Assembly (NCBI GenBank): GCA_945906105.1
Contig: CAMDQO010000004.1
Location: forward strand, 82,347-146,346
Direction: 5' to 3'
DNA from: Novosphingobium sp. Chol11
GTDB lineage: Bacteria; Pseudomonadota; Alphaproteobacteria; Sphingomonadales; Sphingomonadaceae
DNA: 64,000 bases
This document shows, piece by piece, positions 16,988 through 27,410 of this stretch (position 1 is its first letter; each line of letters opens with the position of its first letter). The position numbers and the translations under genes are program-made. The notes below the pieces were generated by a model. The model had not been told where the DNA came from. It was given only the letters and a program-made list of their open reading frames with translations, and made no database searches.

Positions 16988-17808
16988 TAGTGAACTGCGT
17001 AACCCCATCCGCCCCAGACATAGACTGCGACGAAAAGGAACAGCCAGACCACGTCAACGAAATGCCAGTACCATGCCGCAGCTTCGAAACCGAAGTGCTG
17101 GCGCGGGGTGAAATCACCGTTGTAGGCACGCTTCAGGCAGACGATCAGCATGATCGTACCGACAATAACGTGGAAGCCGTGGAAGCCAGTCGCCATGTAA
17201 AATGCCGAACCATAGGTGTTCGTGCCAAAGGCAAACGGCGCATGGGCATATTCATAGGCCTGAATAGCGCTGAACAGCACACCCAGAATGATCGTGAGCC
17301 ACAGGCCGGTCTTCAGCCCCTTGCGATCACCGTGAATCAGGCAGTGATGCGCCCAGGTGACGGTAGTGCCCGAGCACAGCAGGATCAGCGTGTTGAGCAG
17401 TGGCAGATCGAAGGGATCCATCACCGCTTCGATCGCCTTGGGAGGCCATTGCCCGCCAACCACTTCGGAAATCGCCGAAGGGAACAGCGAGAAATCGAAG
17501 AAGGCCCAGAACCAGCCAAGGAAGAACATGACTTCCGAAGCGATGAACAGGATCATGCCATAGCGCTGATGCAGTTGCACCACGGGGGTATGATCACCGG
17601 CATGGGCTTCAGCGACAATCTTGGTGAACCACTGGAACAGGCAGGCCAGCAGCAGCGCCATGCCAATCCACGGCACGAAATGCCCACCCGGCATCTTGTG
17701 CATGTACAGCACCATGCCCGATGTGAAGGTCAGCGCTCCGATGGTTGCCAGAAACGGAATGAGATCCGGCGGAAGAATATGATAATCGTGGTTCTTTGTT
17801 CCGGCCAT
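16987..17808 (-). CDS. ctaE: Cytochrome c oxidase subunit III
   Basis: 273 residues with about seven transmembrane helices, start at MAGTKNHDYHILPP (17808). Typical subunit III patterns are present: the conserved Glu in the HQRYGMILFIASEVMFF helix, the GxHGFHVIVGT motif, and the ending WHFVDVVWLFLFVAVYVWG. Subunit III stabilises the aa3 oxidase and guides oxygen and proton uptake. It is downstream of ctaG with 77 bp between. Confidence 0.96.
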   Translation of the reverse strand: MAGTKNHDYHILPPDLIPFLATIGALTFTSGMVLYMHKMPGGHFVPWIGMALLLACLFQWFTKIVAEAHAGDHTPVVQLHQRYGMILFIASEVMFFLGWFWAFFDFSLFPSAISEVVGGQWPPKAIEAVMDPFDLPLLNTLILLCSGTTVTWAHHCLIHGDRKGLKTGLWLTIILGVLFSAIQAYEYAHAPFAFGTNTYGSAFYMATGFHGFHVIVGTIMLIVCLKRAYNGDFTPRQHFGFEAAAWYWHFVDVVWLFLFVAVYVWGGWGYAVH

Positions 17809-17885
17809 GATCGGTCTCGTCCCTGTTGCGGTCGGCGGTATCTTTCCCAGCAGCAAGGCCACCGGAAATGCGTTCTCGGTGCCCC

Positions 17886-18476
17886 TTATCGCGCGGATGC
17901 GACGCGGTCCAGAGCCTTCCTGCTCGCTTCTTTATCTTGGTGAAAACTATAGCTCAGCGTGATCTGGCCGATATCGCGCGCGTCCATATCCTCAAGGATC
18001 GACGGATCGACGTAATAGGTCACCGGCATGCGCACTTCTTCGCCGGGTTTGAGCGTCTGCTCGGTGAAGCAGAAGCACTGAATCTTGGTGAAATATTTGC
18101 CCGCCTGTTCCGGCACGACATTGAAGCTGGCCCGGCCGACAATCGGTTTGTCCGACAGGTTTTTGGCGCGGTATATCGCCAGCGACCGCTCCCCCAGCCG
18201 CACAGCCTGCGTCACTTGCTCGGGACCGAATTTCCACGGCAAGTCGTGATCAACATTGCCATCAAAGCGCACCGAGATCGTCTGGGCAACGGCTTTGACA
18301 GTGGCAGCCTGCGCCTCGCTGACGCGCATCGTCGTCCCGCCCCAGCCGGTAGCCTGGCAGAACATCCGGTAAAGCGGCACCGATGCCCAGCCCAGCGCCA
18401 GCATAGCCAGCGCCATGCCCGCGGCATAAAACGCGACTCGGCGATTGCGCGAAACGGAGAGCGCGGCGGCGGTCAT
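17886..18476 (-). CDS. ctaG: Cytochrome c oxidase assembly protein CtaG (Cox11)
   Basis: 196 residues; one N-terminal transmembrane helix (about 13-33) and a periplasmic immunoglobulin-like copper domain with the CuB-delivering motif CFCF (IQCFCFTEQTLKPGEE). SVPLYRMFCQATGWGG is also conserved. It inserts copper into the CuB centre of subunit I. It starts 3 bp after the small membrane gene and belongs to the same transcript. Confidence 0.96.
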   Translation of the reverse strand: MTAAALSVSRNRRVAFYAAGMALAMLALGWASVPLYRMFCQATGWGGTTMRVSEAQAATVKAVAQTISVRFDGNVDHDLPWKFGPEQVTQAVRLGERSLAIYRAKNLSDKPIVGRASFNVVPEQAGKYFTKIQCFCFTEQTLKPGEEVRMPVTYYVDPSILEDMDARDIGQITLSYSFHQDKEASRKALDRVASAR

Positions 18477-18479
18477 GGC

Positions 18480-18644
18480 CTAGTGCTGGAACTTGACCAC
18501 GGTGATCATGAAAAACAGCACGACCAGCGCGGCCAGCGACAATGCCACCGCGCGGTTGCGGCCCTTGATGATCTTGTCACGCGCAGCTTTTGCCGCAGTC
18601 GATTCGGGGGCCAGCGCCGATTCGGAGTCTGAAATCTGGTTCAT
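18480..18644 (-). CDS. Small single-TM protein of the oxidase cluster (CoxF-like)
   Basis: 54 residues. A polar, Ala/Ser-rich cytoplasmic N-terminus (MNQISDSESA...) and a basic patch (RDKIIKGRNR) lead into one transmembrane helix (AVALSLAALVVLFFMITVV), ending KFQH. Short proteins of this layout between ctaB and ctaG are common in alphaproteobacteria and are named CoxF or left as hypothetical. Its start lies 17 bp after the ctaB stop. The position makes an accessory role in oxidase assembly likely. Confidence 0.8.
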   Translation of the reverse strand: MNQISDSESALAPESTAAKAARDKIIKGRNRAVALSLAALVVLFFMITVVKFQH

Positions 18645-18661
18645 GGATTGATGCCCTGCAC

Positions 18662-19561
18662 TTAAATCAAACGATCAGCAACCAGCGCACCGAACAGCGC
18701 GAACAGATAGATAATCGACCAGCCGAAAAGCTGTTTTTCCGGCTTCATCGTATCGTCGGTTCCGGTGCGGCGGCGCAGGCCAACGCGAATCGACAGCGCC
18801 AGGAACAGGCTGGAGAGCACGATTGCCGATATGCCATAGATCGCGCCGGTTCCGCCTATCCACCAGGGCAGCACGCTCAGCGGCAGCAGCAGCGCGGAAT
18901 AGATCATGATCTGGTTGCGCGTCGCCACTTCGCCCGCGACCACCGGCAGCATCGGAATGCCGACCTTGGCGTAATCCGACTGGACAAACAGCGCCAGCGC
19001 CCAGAAATGCGGCGGGGTCCACATGAAGATGATGGCGAACAGCAGCACCGGCATCAGCGTGATGTCGCCGGTTGCCGCAACCCAGCCGATCAGCGGCGGA
19101 AAAGCACCCGCACCGCCGCCGATAACGATGTTCTGCGGGGTGCGCGGTTTCAGCCAGATCGTATAGACCACGGCGTAATAGATGATCGACAGCGCGAGGA
19201 TCGCTGCGGACAGCACATTGATCGCCAGCCCCATGATCAGCACCGAACCTACTGACAGGACGATGCCGAAATCGCGCGCCGCAGTGCGGTTCATGCGGCC
19301 ACCGGGGATCGGGCGATCCTTGGTGCGCTTCATGCCCGCATCAATATCGGCTTCCCACCACATATTCAGCGCCGCCGCACCGCCCGCGCCCAGCGCGATG
19401 CACAGGATCGCGGTGAAGGCGAGGATCAGCGGGATCCGCACCGGCGCGGCGATCAAACCGCACAAGCCGGTGAAGATCACCAGGCTCATCACGCGCGGCT
19501 TGGTCAGCGCATAGAAATCGCGCCAGTCAGCGGGAATCGGAATGGTGGGAGCTGTTGCCAT
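18662..19561 (-). CDS. ctaB: Protoheme IX farnesyltransferase (heme O synthase)
   Basis: 299 residues from the ATG at 19561 ([24 protein letters not shown]). A UbiA-type polytopic prenyltransferase; the Mg-diphosphate site is [19 protein letters not shown] (about residues 74-92), with a second conserved loop [11 protein letters not shown]. It makes heme O, the precursor of heme A for subunit I. The frame extending to 19645 runs into the ctaD terminator and is not used. Confidence 0.96.
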   Translation of the reverse strand: MATAPTIPIPADWRDFYALTKPRVMSLVIFTGLCGLIAAPVRIPLILAFTAILCIALGAGGAAALNMWWEADIDAGMKRTKDRPIPGGRMNRTAARDFGIVLSVGSVLIMGLAINVLSAAILALSIIYYAVVYTIWLKPRTPQNIVIGGGAGAFPPLIGWVAATGDITLMPVLLFAIIFMWTPPHFWALALFVQSDYAKVGIPMLPVVAGEVATRNQIMIYSALLLPLSVLPWWIGGTGAIYGISAIVLSSLFLALSIRVGLRRRTGTDDTMKPEKQLFGWSIIYLFALFGALVADRLI

Positions 19562-19604
19562 GGGCGGGCCTATAAGCGCGTCGGCCCACAAGGGAAAGCA
19601 CCCA

Positions 19605-19640
19605 AAGCAAAAGGCCCCGGAAGCTGAGTTCCGAGGCCTT
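19605..19640 (-). terminator. Terminator/attenuator between ctaD and ctaB
   Basis: 12-bp stem (19611-19622 with 19629-19640, one G-U pair) and a 6-nt loop; on the minus strand the last arm is GGGGCCTT followed by TTGCTTT. It is 28 bp past the ctaD stop, so ctaC-ctaD may be made in excess over the assembly genes downstream. Confidence 0.75.
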
Positions 19641-19667
19641 TGCATTTTATCATGAGGCCGACTGCGA

Positions 19668-21347
19668 TCAATGATGCGCGTTGTCGTCGATCACCGGCAG
19701 CGTCTCAAACTGGTGGAACGGCGGCGGGCTGGACAGCGTCCATTCCAGCGTGTTCGCGCCATGGCCCCAATAGTTGTCGGCCGCCTTTTTGCCCCAGATG
19801 AAGGCATAGATCACGTTGACGATCCAGATCAGGATAGAGACGGCCATGATCTTGTAACCCAGCGTCGCCACCCAGTTCCAATGCGCATAGGCCTCGACAT
19901 AATCGGGGTAGCGGCGCGGCATGCCTTGCAGGCCAAGGAAGTGCATCGGGAAGAAGATCAGGTTCACGCCGACGAAGAACACCGCGAAATGCAGGTAGGA
20001 GAGGAACTCCGAATGCATCTTGCCGCTCATCTTGGGGAACCAGTAATAGAAGCCCGCGAACAGCGATGTCACTGCGCCCAGTGAGAGCACGTAGTGGAAG
20101 TGGCCGACAACGTAATAGGTGTCCTGCATATTGTCGTCGATGCCGCCATTGGCGAGCACCACGCCGGTGACGCCGCCAACGGTGAACAGGAAGATGAAGC
20201 CCATTGCCCAGACCAGCGGTGATTTGAACTCCAGGCTGCCGCCCCACATCGTCGCGATCCACGAGAAGATCTTGATGCCGGTCGGCACCGCGATCACCAT
20301 GGTGGCTGCGGTGAAGTACATCTTGGTGTTCACCGAAAGGCCGGTGGTGTACATATGGTGCGCCCAGACGACGAAGCCGACGACACCGATCGCGACCATG
20401 GCATAGGCCATGCCGAGATAGCCAAACACCGGCTTGTTCGAGTGAGTCGAGATGATCTGGCTGATGATGCCGAAGCCCGGCAGGATCATGATGTAAACTT
20501 CGGGATGGCCAAAGAACCAGAACAGATGCTGGAACAGCACCGGATCGCCGCCGCCAGCCGCATCGAAGAAGGTCGTGCCGAAGTTGCGATCGGTAATCAG
20601 CATGGTGATCGCCGCAGCCAGCACCGGCAGTGCCAGCAACAACAGGAAGGCCGTGACCAGCACAGACCAGACGAACAGCGGCATCTTGTGCAGCGTCATG
20701 CCCGGAGCGCGCATGTTGAAGATGGTGGTGATGAAGTTGATCGCGCCCATGATCGAAGCGGCACCGGCAAGGTGCAGCGAGAAGATGGCGAAATCGACCG
20801 CAGGACCAGCCGAACCCGAGGTGGAAAGCGGCGCATAGGCGGTCCAGCCGATGCCAGCGCCCTGTCCGGTGCCGCCAGGAACAAAAGCCGAAGCCATCAG
20901 CGAGCAGAAGCCCGCGACGGTCAGCCAGAAAGAGATGTTGTTCATCCGCGGGAAGGCCATATCGGGCGCGCCGATCATCAGCGGCACGAACCAGTTGCCA
21001 AAGCCGCCGATCAGCGCGGGCATGACCATGAAGAACACCATGATAAGGCCGTGGGCAGAAATCAGCACGTTCCACAGGTGGAGCTGCTCGTCAAAGCTGG
21101 GATTTGCCACCCCGAACCAATGCGAGAAAGTGGCCAGATACTGGATGCCTGGCTCTGTCAGCTCAAAGCGCATCATGCCGGAAAAGGCACCACCGATCAT
21201 GCCTGCGAAAATCGCGAAGATCAGATAGAGGGTGCCGATATCCTTGTGGTTGGTCGACATGAACCAGCGGGCAAAGAAAGCCGGCTTGTGGTCATGGTCA
21301 TGCCCATGGTCCTCAGCGTGGCCATGATCTTGAACGGTGTTAGCCAT
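19668..21347 (-). CDS. ctaD: Cytochrome c oxidase subunit I
   Basis: 559 residues with 12 transmembrane helices. Heme a/a3 and CuB ligands are visible: His in [21 protein letters not shown], the [18 protein letters not shown] helix with the cross-linked His-Tyr pair, WAHHMYTTG with two CuB His, and [10 protein letters not shown] with the a and a3 ligands. The N-terminus is His/Asp-rich ([13 protein letters not shown]), a possible metal-binding tail. It follows ctaC with a 27-bp gap. Confidence 0.98.
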   Translation of the reverse strand: MANTVQDHGHAEDHGHDHDHKPAFFARWFMSTNHKDIGTLYLIFAIFAGMIGGAFSGMMRFELTEPGIQYLATFSHWFGVANPSFDEQLHLWNVLISAHGLIMVFFMVMPALIGGFGNWFVPLMIGAPDMAFPRMNNISFWLTVAGFCSLMASAFVPGGTGQGAGIGWTAYAPLSTSGSAGPAVDFAIFSLHLAGAASIMGAINFITTIFNMRAPGMTLHKMPLFVWSVLVTAFLLLLALPVLAAAITMLITDRNFGTTFFDAAGGGDPVLFQHLFWFFGHPEVYIMILPGFGIISQIISTHSNKPVFGYLGMAYAMVAIGVVGFVVWAHHMYTTGLSVNTKMYFTAATMVIAVPTGIKIFSWIATMWGGSLEFKSPLVWAMGFIFLFTVGGVTGVVLANGGIDDNMQDTYYVVGHFHYVLSLGAVTSLFAGFYYWFPKMSGKMHSEFLSYLHFAVFFVGVNLIFFPMHFLGLQGMPRRYPDYVEAYAHWNWVATLGYKIMAVSILIWIVNVIYAFIWGKKAADNYWGHGANTLEWTLSSPPPFHQFETLPVIDDNAHH

Positions 21348-21374
21348 GGGTTACGAACCTTGTTTCGTTGATGC

Positions 21375-22445
21375 TCAGGCGCCGGGCGCCGTGGAAGCGG
21401 AAGGGGCAGCAGATGCGGCGGTGGAAGCGGCAGGCGCGGCTGATGCAGCAGCAGCCGGAGCAGCAGGTGCCGCCGCAGGCTTGGGCTGATGATCGATCAC
21501 GCCGCCGGAATGCGTCTGCACCCAGGCGTTGAACTTGTCGCGGCTCACCACTTCAACCGCAATTGGCATATAGCCATGGCGCGCACCGCACAGTTCGGAA
21601 CACTGGCCATAATAGACGCCTTCGCGGGTGATGGTCAGCACCTTTTCATTGATACGACCCGGAACGGCATCAAGCTTGAACCACAGCGATGGTACGGCAA
21701 AGGCATGGATCACATCGGAACCGATGGTCTGGATACGGATCGGCTCGTTCACCGGCACAACCATGCGGTTGTCCACTTCAAGCTGCGCCGGGCCATCCCA
21801 GGGCTTGGAGCCGACTTCGCGCACGTCAGCGTTGATCTTGGGCTGTCCCGGCTGGTTAAGCATGTAGCTGTTGACGTCAAAGCCGCCGTTATCGGGATAG
21901 GTATAGGTCCAGAACCACTGGTTGCCGGTAACTTTGATGGTCAGCGCATTTTCGGGCGCCGGCTTGAACTGCTTGGACAGCAGGTTGATCGAAGGAATGG
22001 CAATGCCGACCAGGATCAGCACTGGCAGCAGCGTCCAGACGATCTCGATCGCCGTGTTGTGGCTGGTCTTGGAGGCGACTGGATTTCGCGCCTTGCGATA
22101 GCGAATCACCACCCAGATCAGCAGCAGCAGCACGAATAGGCAGATCAGGACGATCAGCGGCATCAGCAGCGCATCATGGAACCACAAGGCATATTGCCCG
22201 TTTTCGGTATATTGCGGCTGGAACCCCAGACCGCCATTGACCGGCATGCCGACACCCGGTGTCGGGGCCATCGGAACGTAGCTTCCGGCAGCTGATGGGC
22301 TGCCCGAAGCCGCAGGGCTGGCCGCAGCAGATGCCACCGCTTCCTGCGCATGGGCTGCCGTAGCGGCAAGCCCCATCCCGAATGAAAGTCCCAATGCCCT
22401 GAGGGCCGAACCCGCGCGGCGGGCTCTATCGCCAAAAATCATCAC
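21375..22445 (-). CDS. ctaC: Cytochrome c oxidase subunit II
   Basis: 356 residues: signal peptide (ending in AHAQ), two transmembrane helices (about 90-112 and 135-155) and a cupredoxin domain with the binuclear CuA site in YYGQCSELCGARHGYMP. The conserved GNQWFWTY aromatic motif near the cytochrome c contact is present. Both ends are unusual: an Ala/Ser/Pro spacer of about 35 residues after the signal peptide and an Ala/Pro/Ser-rich tail of about 40 residues after the CuA domain. Confidence 0.97.
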   Translation of the reverse strand: MMIFGDRARRAGSALRALGLSFGMGLAATAAHAQEAVASAAASPAASGSPSAAGSYVPMAPTPGVGMPVNGGLGFQPQYTENGQYALWFHDALLMPLIVLICLFVLLLLIWVVIRYRKARNPVASKTSHNTAIEIVWTLLPVLILVGIAIPSINLLSKQFKPAPENALTIKVTGNQWFWTYTYPDNGGFDVNSYMLNQPGQPKINADVREVGSKPWDGPAQLEVDNRMVVPVNEPIRIQTIGSDVIHAFAVPSLWFKLDAVPGRINEKVLTITREGVYYGQCSELCGARHGYMPIAVEVVSRDKFNAWVQTHSGGVIDHQPKPAAAPAAPAAAASAAPAASTAASAAPSASTAPGA

Positions 22446-22627
22446 TGCTTAGCTTTCCGCTTTCCGATGTCGGCAAGAGTGATTCATGGATGCCCCCTCT
22501 TGCCTCAATGAGGCCGAATTTGACGGGCCTATACGCGCGCTTGCGAGGCACCTCAAGCGCCTCTAGGGGATATTTTTGCCACAGCCCATATTGAGGGTGT
22601 TTTTCCATTCCCGCCGACCAAGGAGTT

Positions 22628-23221
22628 ATGCTCAAAATGCAGGATGATGAGGTTCTGGCCGAGTTCCGTGACAGCAAGGCCTTGCTGGAAGGACATTTCC
22701 TGCTTTCATCAGGTCGCCACTCTGCACATTACCTGCAATGCGCCCGCGTGTTGATGGACCCGGAAAGGGCCAGCCGCCTCGCCATGGCGCTGGCCGCAAA
22801 GCTCCCGCGTGACATCCGCAAGGCAATCACCAAGGTGATATCGCCAGCCATGGGCGGCGTGATCATCGGCCATGAAATGGGCCGCGCGCTGGGAGTCGAG
22901 GCGATGTTCGTTGAGCGCCCAGAAGGCACCTTTGGCTTGCGCAGGGGTTTTGCCATCGAACCGGGGGATAAGGTGCTGATGGTCGAAGACGTCGTCACCA
23001 CCGGGCTTTCCAGTCGCGAGGCAATCAAGGCCATTGAGGAAGCCGGCGGCGAAGTGATTGCTGCTGCCGCACTGGTCGATCGCTCTGCCGGTGAGGTTGA
23101 TCTCGGCGTGCCATTCTTCCCGCTGATCGCGCTCAGCCTGCCGACTTATGCCGCCGCTGAGCTGCCGCCCGAACTGGCCGCGAGTGAAGCGGTGAAGCCC
23201 GGGAGCCGCGCGAAACCGTGA
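22628..23221 (+). CDS. pyrE: Orotate phosphoribosyltransferase
   Basis: 197 residues, ATG preceded by AAGGAG at 7 bp. The PRPP-binding motif is [18 protein letters not shown] (about residues 118-135), and [15 protein letters not shown] near the N-terminus is the orotate-side loop. It makes OMP from orotate and PRPP. It is divergent from ctaC (182 bp) and overlaps pdxJ by 4 bp, starting a long forward operon. Confidence 0.96.
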   Translation: MLKMQDDEVLAEFRDSKALLEGHFLLSSGRHSAHYLQCARVLMDPERASRLAMALAAKLPRDIRKAITKVISPAMGGVIIGHEMGRALGVEAMFVERPEGTFGLRRGFAIEPGDKVLMVEDVVTTGLSSREAIKAIEEAGGEVIAAAALVDRSAGEVDLGVPFFPLIALSLPTYAAAELPPELAASEAVKPGSRAKP

Positions 23222-23949
23222 TACCTGCTAGACTCCGTCTGGGCGTGAACATCGATCACGTCGCCACGATCCGCAACGCGCGCGGCGGAGATCATCCCGA
23301 TCCGGTGCGCGCGGCTCAGATCGTCGCGGCGGTCGGCGGCGATGGCATCACCGCGCACCTGCGCGAAGATCGCCGCCATATCCGCGACGAGGACATCGCC
23401 CGCATTCAGGCGGCGACTGATTTACCGCTCAACTTCGAAATGGCCGCGGCGGACGAGATGGTGGAATTCGCGCTGCGGCACAAACCGCACGCCGCCTGCA
23501 TCGTCCCCGAACGGCGCGAGGAGCGTACCACCGAGGGCGGTCTTGATGCGGCGGGGCAGCATAACCGGCTGGCCCCCATCGTCAGCCGCCTCAGCGATGC
23601 GGGCATTCGCGTGTCCTTGTTTATCGCGCCGGAAATTCGCCAACTTGAAGCCGCAATGCGGCTCGGCGCGCCGGTGGTCGAGTTTCACACCGGCGAATAT
23701 GCCCATGCAGAAGGTGAGGCGCGGGCCGTAGAGCTGAAACGCATCGCCGATATGGCCGCACTCGCCGTGGTCAATGGCATCGAACCGCACGCCGGGCATG
23801 GCCTGACCTATGATAACGTCCAGCCCGTGGCCGCCATCCCACAACTCGCCGAGCTTAACATCGGGCACTATCTGATTGGCGAGGCGATCTTCACCGGGCT
23901 GGAACATGCGGTGCGGCGGATGCGTGATCTGATGGATGATGCACGGTAG
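23218..23949 (+). CDS. pdxJ: Pyridoxine 5'-phosphate synthase PdxJ
   Basis: 243 residues. A TIM-barrel enzyme condensing 3-amino-2-oxopropyl phosphate with deoxyxylulose 5-phosphate. Active-site blocks: [42 protein letters not shown] and [13 protein letters not shown], followed by [16 protein letters not shown]. It overlaps pyrE by 4 bp. Confidence 0.97.
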   Translation: MIPARLRLGVNIDHVATIRNARGGDHPDPVRAAQIVAAVGGDGITAHLREDRRHIRDEDIARIQAATDLPLNFEMAAADEMVEFALRHKPHAACIVPERREERTTEGGLDAAGQHNRLAPIVSRLSDAGIRVSLFIAPEIRQLEAAMRLGAPVVEFHTGEYAHAEGEARAVELKRIADMAALAVVNGIEPHAGHGLTYDNVQPVAAIPQLAELNIGHYLIGEAIFTGLEHAVRRMRDLMDDAR

Positions 23950-23959
23950 TGAGGTGAGT

Positions 23960-24253
23960 ATGGAACAGCGCCCCCCAATCTGGCTGATCACCGTTCTGGT
24001 GCTGCAATCCCTGTTTGCGCTGGCATTGCTGGTGCTGGGCGTAAGCCTCTTCTCATCATCGTCAAACGGGATCGGCCGGATTTCGGTAGGTGAAATCCTG
24101 CTGATGGCAATGCCTCTGGCTATCGTATTGGGTTTAGGTTGCCTGGCATGGTGGCTGTGGATGTCGGGATGGCGTAAACTTGGTGGTGCGGTTGCGCTGA
24201 CGCCATTCATCCCAGTACTGCTGTTCATTATAGTGTTTGGCTTGGCGGTATGA
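23960..24253 (+). CDS. Small membrane protein, unknown
   Basis: 97 residues from the ATG at 23960 (GAGGTGAG ribosome binding site). Three hydrophobic segments: [43 protein letters not shown] and [20 protein letters not shown]. No motif is recognised. It sits between pdxJ and acpS with 10 and 4 bp spacing and is therefore part of the operon, and local base composition is slightly more AT-rich than the flanks. Confidence 0.7.
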   Translation: MEQRPPIWLITVLVLQSLFALALLVLGVSLFSSSSNGIGRISVGEILLMAMPLAIVLGLGCLAWWLWMSGWRKLGGAVALTPFIPVLLFIIVFGLAV

Positions 24254-24257
24254 TCCA

Positions 24258-24659
24258 ATGATCCTCGCCATCGGCTCAGACCTCTGCAACATTGATCGCA
24301 TCGCCAATTCGCTCGCCCGTTTTGGGACACGCTTTGAACTCCGCGTCTTTACCGAGATCGAGCGCGCCAAGGCCGCGCGCCGTCCGTTCACCAAGGCCGG
24401 AACACTGGCCAAGCGCTTTGCCGCCAAGGAGGCTTTCTCCAAGGCGCTGGGCACCGGCTTCAAGGCGGGGGTGTTCATGCGCGATATCGGCGTGGTCAAT
24501 GCCAAGAGCGGCGCACCAACGCTGGCGCTGACGGGCGGGGCCGCACTCCGGCTTGCGGCGATCACGCCAGCAGGGCATGAGGCATATATTCACCTGACGC
24601 TCACCGATGATCACCCATGGGCACAGGCTTTCGTGGTGATCGAGGCCCGCCCTTTATGA
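24258..24659 (+). CDS. acpS: Holo-[acyl-carrier-protein] synthase
   Basis: 133 residues from ATG 24258. It transfers the phosphopantetheine arm of CoA to apo-ACP. The signature [10 protein letters not shown] at the N-terminus supplies the metal-binding Asp, and [18 protein letters not shown] (about residues 51-68) holds the conserved K-E. It overlaps lepB by 4 bp (ATGA). Confidence 0.96.
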   Translation: MILAIGSDLCNIDRIANSLARFGTRFELRVFTEIERAKAARRPFTKAGTLAKRFAAKEAFSKALGTGFKAGVFMRDIGVVNAKSGAPTLALTGGAALRLAAITPAGHEAYIHLTLTDDHPWAQAFVVIEARPL

Positions 24660-25591
24660 CTTCTTCTGCGAGCGACCTGATAGTGACCGAAGCCAACCCG
24701 ATTCCCCCTTCCGACCCGATTCCTGCCGACAAGGCTCCCATCGTCAAGGAGAAGGTCGATTGGCTCGCCGAACTGCGCGGGCTGGTGCTGATGCTGCTCG
24801 GCGTGCTGGCGTTCCACAGCTTCATCGCCAAGCCGTTCTACATTCCCTCGATCTCGATGATGCCCAATCTGCTGGTCGGTGACCGGCTGGTGGTGAGCAA
24901 ATATCCCTATGGCTGGAACTGGACCTCGGCGAGCTTTCACGTGGCACCGCGCAGCACTTGGCGGGTCTGGGGCGCGACTCCTGAATATGGCGACATCGTC
25001 ATCATCGTGCCGAAGAACCGCAACGAAGACCTGATCAAGCGGGTGATCGCGCTGCCGGGGGACCGGATCAGCATGAAAGACGGCGTGATTTCGCTCAATG
25101 GCCAGCCAGTGCCGCAGCTGATTGAACCGCCCAAGCGCATTCCGGCTGACGAAGCGCTACGCTGCGATGACGGCATGGGCGGCTATTATTGCTATAACCA
25201 CCTGCCAGCAGCGCGGGTAAAGCTGCCAAATGGCGAGCAGGTGCTGGAGCCCGGCACCTACCGCGAAACACTGCCAGGCGGCGCAACCTATCTGATTTAC
25301 CGCACCGGCGACGGTTCGATCGAGAGCTTCGATGAAGTCACCGTCCCCGAAGGCCATGTCTGGGTGATGGGCGATAACCGCGATCATTCAGCCGACAGCC
25401 GTTTTCCGCTGCCCGATGGGCTTGATGGCCCGGTGGCGCTTTCCAACATTGGCGGGCGGGCGGAATTCATCACCTTTTCGCTCAACGGCAAGGAAAGCTT
25501 GAACCCGTTGACCTGGTGGGGAGCCTTGCGTTCCGACCGCGCATGGAGCAGCCTGCGGCCTCCGATTGCTAAAGCAGGAACAGCCAAGTGA
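24656..25591 (+). CDS. lepB: Signal peptidase I
   Basis: 311 residues from ATG 24656, overlapping acpS. A cytoplasmic N-terminus of about 40 residues precedes a transmembrane helix ([19 protein letters not shown]). The catalytic Ser is in [17 protein letters not shown], the general-base Lys in [12 protein letters not shown], and box E is [15 protein letters not shown]. An insertion with Cys pairs ([14 protein letters not shown]) lies between boxes D and E, as in many alphaproteobacterial enzymes. Confidence 0.96.
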   Translation: MTSSASDLIVTEANPIPPSDPIPADKAPIVKEKVDWLAELRGLVLMLLGVLAFHSFIAKPFYIPSISMMPNLLVGDRLVVSKYPYGWNWTSASFHVAPRSTWRVWGATPEYGDIVIIVPKNRNEDLIKRVIALPGDRISMKDGVISLNGQPVPQLIEPPKRIPADEALRCDDGMGGYYCYNHLPAARVKLPNGEQVLEPGTYRETLPGGATYLIYRTGDGSIESFDEVTVPEGHVWVMGDNRDHSADSRFPLPDGLDGPVALSNIGGRAEFITFSLNGKESLNPLTWWGALRSDRAWSSLRPPIAKAGTAK

Positions 25592-26709
25592 GCGAGGACC
25601 TCAACCCCACTCCGCCTAGCCCGCCATCACCTAGCCCGCCAACCAAGGCGCGCTCCGCTGGCCCGTCCGATTTCACCGATCCGGTGCTGCGCAACGAAAT
25701 GAAACGCGCCGCCGTGTGGATCGGCATGGCGAGCATCGTGGTGCTGACTGTCTTCATGGCACAGCCGCTGCTGGTGATTTTTGGCGGGCTGGTCTTCGCC
25801 GCGATGATTGACGGCGGCGCGCGCCTGCTGAGCCGGGTCTTGCCGCTGGGGCGCGGCATCCGCGTCACCATCGTCTTGCTTGCCGCTGTCGCCTTCTTGG
25901 CGTGGACCGCCTATTTCACCGGCAGCCAACTGGCATTGCAAGCAGCGCAGCTGCCCGCGATCATCGAATCGCAAGCCCTGCGCGGCGTGGCTTGGCTCGA
26001 ACTGCATGGCATGGCGATCAAGGCTGCCGATCTGCAGAACATTGCCCAGCAGGCGCTAGGCGGTGTCGGCCAGCTTACCCGCGCCGTGGGCGGTATCCTT
26101 GGCGGGGCAACCACGCTGTTCCTGATCGCGGTGCTGGGCATCTATATCGCCGTCGAGCCGCGGCTTTACCAGCGCGGGGTCGCCTGGATGCTGCCCATCG
26201 GGGAACGCAACCATTTCCACGGCACCGCCGCACTGATGGGCAAAAGCCTGCGCAGGCTGATGTTCGGGCGCTTGCTCGGCATGGTGATCGAAGGCGTTGG
26301 CACCTGGCTGATGCTGGCGATCTATGGCGTTCCCATGGCCGGACTGCTCGGCTTGCTAACTGGCCTGCTCGCTTTCCTGCCCAATGTTGGCGCGCCGATT
26401 TCGGGGCTGATGATGGTGCTGGTCGGCTTTTCGGGCGGCACCTCCATGGGTCTGTACTGCATCATCGTCTATGTCGTGGTGCAGACGGTGGACGGCAATA
26501 TCATCGTGCCAATGGTAGCCAAGAAGACAGTCGATCTCGCCCCGGCACTGGTGCTGGGCGCGCAGCTGATCATGGGAGCGCTGTTCGGCATCCTTGGCCT
26601 CGCGCTTGCCGATCCGATGGTGGCCATGCTCAAGATCCTGCTCGAACGCCACTCCTCGCGCCACGAGGATGAGTGGCATGAGGCGGCAGAAGCGCACGCC
26701 AAGCGATGA
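25588..26709 (+). CDS. AI-2E family transporter (PerM/YdiK type)
   Basis: 373 residues with about eight transmembrane helices. The C-terminal half holds the family pattern LLTGLLAFLPNVGAPISGLMM and GNIIVPMVAKKTVDLAPALVL. Members export small molecules, including autoinducer-2 in E. coli TqsA; related proteins work as Na+/H+ antiporters, so substrate is open. A Pro/Ser-rich N-terminus precedes the first helix. It overlaps lepB by 4 bp and ruvX by about 30 bp if the longer ruvX start is used. Confidence 0.88.
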   Translation: MSEDLNPTPPSPPSPSPPTKARSAGPSDFTDPVLRNEMKRAAVWIGMASIVVLTVFMAQPLLVIFGGLVFAAMIDGGARLLSRVLPLGRGIRVTIVLLAAVAFLAWTAYFTGSQLALQAAQLPAIIESQALRGVAWLELHGMAIKAADLQNIAQQALGGVGQLTRAVGGILGGATTLFLIAVLGIYIAVEPRLYQRGVAWMLPIGERNHFHGTAALMGKSLRRLMFGRLLGMVIEGVGTWLMLAIYGVPMAGLLGLLTGLLAFLPNVGAPISGLMMVLVGFSGGTSMGLYCIIVYVVVQTVDGNIIVPMVAKKTVDLAPALVLGAQLIMGALFGILGLALADPMVAMLKILLERHSSRHEDEWHEAAEAHAKR

Positions 26710-27190
26710 GGCTGCCCCGCGCTTGATTACCGACAGCGCCCTGACCTTTCGCGATGCGCTCCCATCTGGCGGCGGACTGCTGGCGCTGGATCTGGGCACC
26801 CGCACCATCGGCACCGCCTTTTGCGACGCTGGCTGGCGCTTCGCCAGTCCGGGCAAAACACTGACCCGCGGTAAGTTCATGGCCGACAAGGCGCAACTTG
26901 CCGCGCTCATCGCCGAACGTTCGATCAAGGGCGTGGTCATCGGCCTGCCGATCAACATGGACGGCAGTGAAGGCCCGCGCAGCCAGTCCAGCCGCGCCTA
27001 TGCCAGCAATTTGCAAGCGCTCGATCTGCCGATCCTGCTGTGGGATGAACGCTGGTCCACCGCCAGCGCGGCACGCGGTCTGATCGCCCAGGACATGAGC
27101 CGCGCGCGGCGCGCCACCCGCATCGATTCGGCCGCCGCAGCGGTGATTTTGCAGGCGGCGATTGATGCGCTGGTCGGCGGGTTTTTGTGA
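26678..27190 (+). CDS. ruvX: Putative pre-16S rRNA nuclease / Holliday junction resolvase RuvX (YqgF)
   Basis: RNase H-like fold. Conserved acidic residues lie in LLALDLGTRTIGTAF, in LLWDERWSTASA and in RIDSAAAAVILQ, with GLPINMDGSEGPRSQ between. The start is uncertain: ATG 26678 gives 170 residues and overlaps the transporter gene; TTG at 26723, with GATGAGG about 12 bp upstream, gives 155 residues and a start (ITDSALTFRDALP) closer to the usual family N-terminus. It ends the pyrE operon, 20 bp before a palindromic repeat. Confidence 0.88.
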   Translation: MRRQKRTPSDEAAPRLITDSALTFRDALPSGGGLLALDLGTRTIGTAFCDAGWRFASPGKTLTRGKFMADKAQLAALIAERSIKGVVIGLPINMDGSEGPRSQSSRAYASNLQALDLPILLWDERWSTASAARGLIAQDMSRARRATRIDSAAAAVILQAAIDALVGGFL

Positions 27191-27210
27191 GCGAGTGGGG
27201 CGTAATTGCG

Positions 27211-27361
27211 ATCCTCCCCTGGAAGGGGAGGTGTCAGCCCACTTGGGCTGACGGAGGGGTGTCACCGCTGGCGTGGATACCCCTCCGTCACGCCTTCGGC
27301 GCGACACCTCCCCCTCAGGGGGAGGATTGAAGTGATTCACAATTCCAGCGATTTGCTCTAA
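27211..27361. repeat. Intergenic palindromic repeat, copy 2 (inverted)
   Basis: Same family as the copies near 13.5 and 52.0 kb. Read on the minus strand it starts with TTAGAGCAAATCGCTGGAAT, continues with a CCTCCCCCTGAGGGGGAGG hairpin, then the centre GGAGGGGTATCCACGCCAGC and closes with a second CCTCC-hairpin. The 30-bp non-palindromic flank is shared with copy 3, so the unit is longer than its stem-loops. It is between ruvX and the cupin-like gene unit. Confidence 0.85.
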
Positions 27362-27410
27362 CCTGAGCTTGCCGATGAGCCGGAATGACAATCAGATTTA
27401 TTGCGAGATG

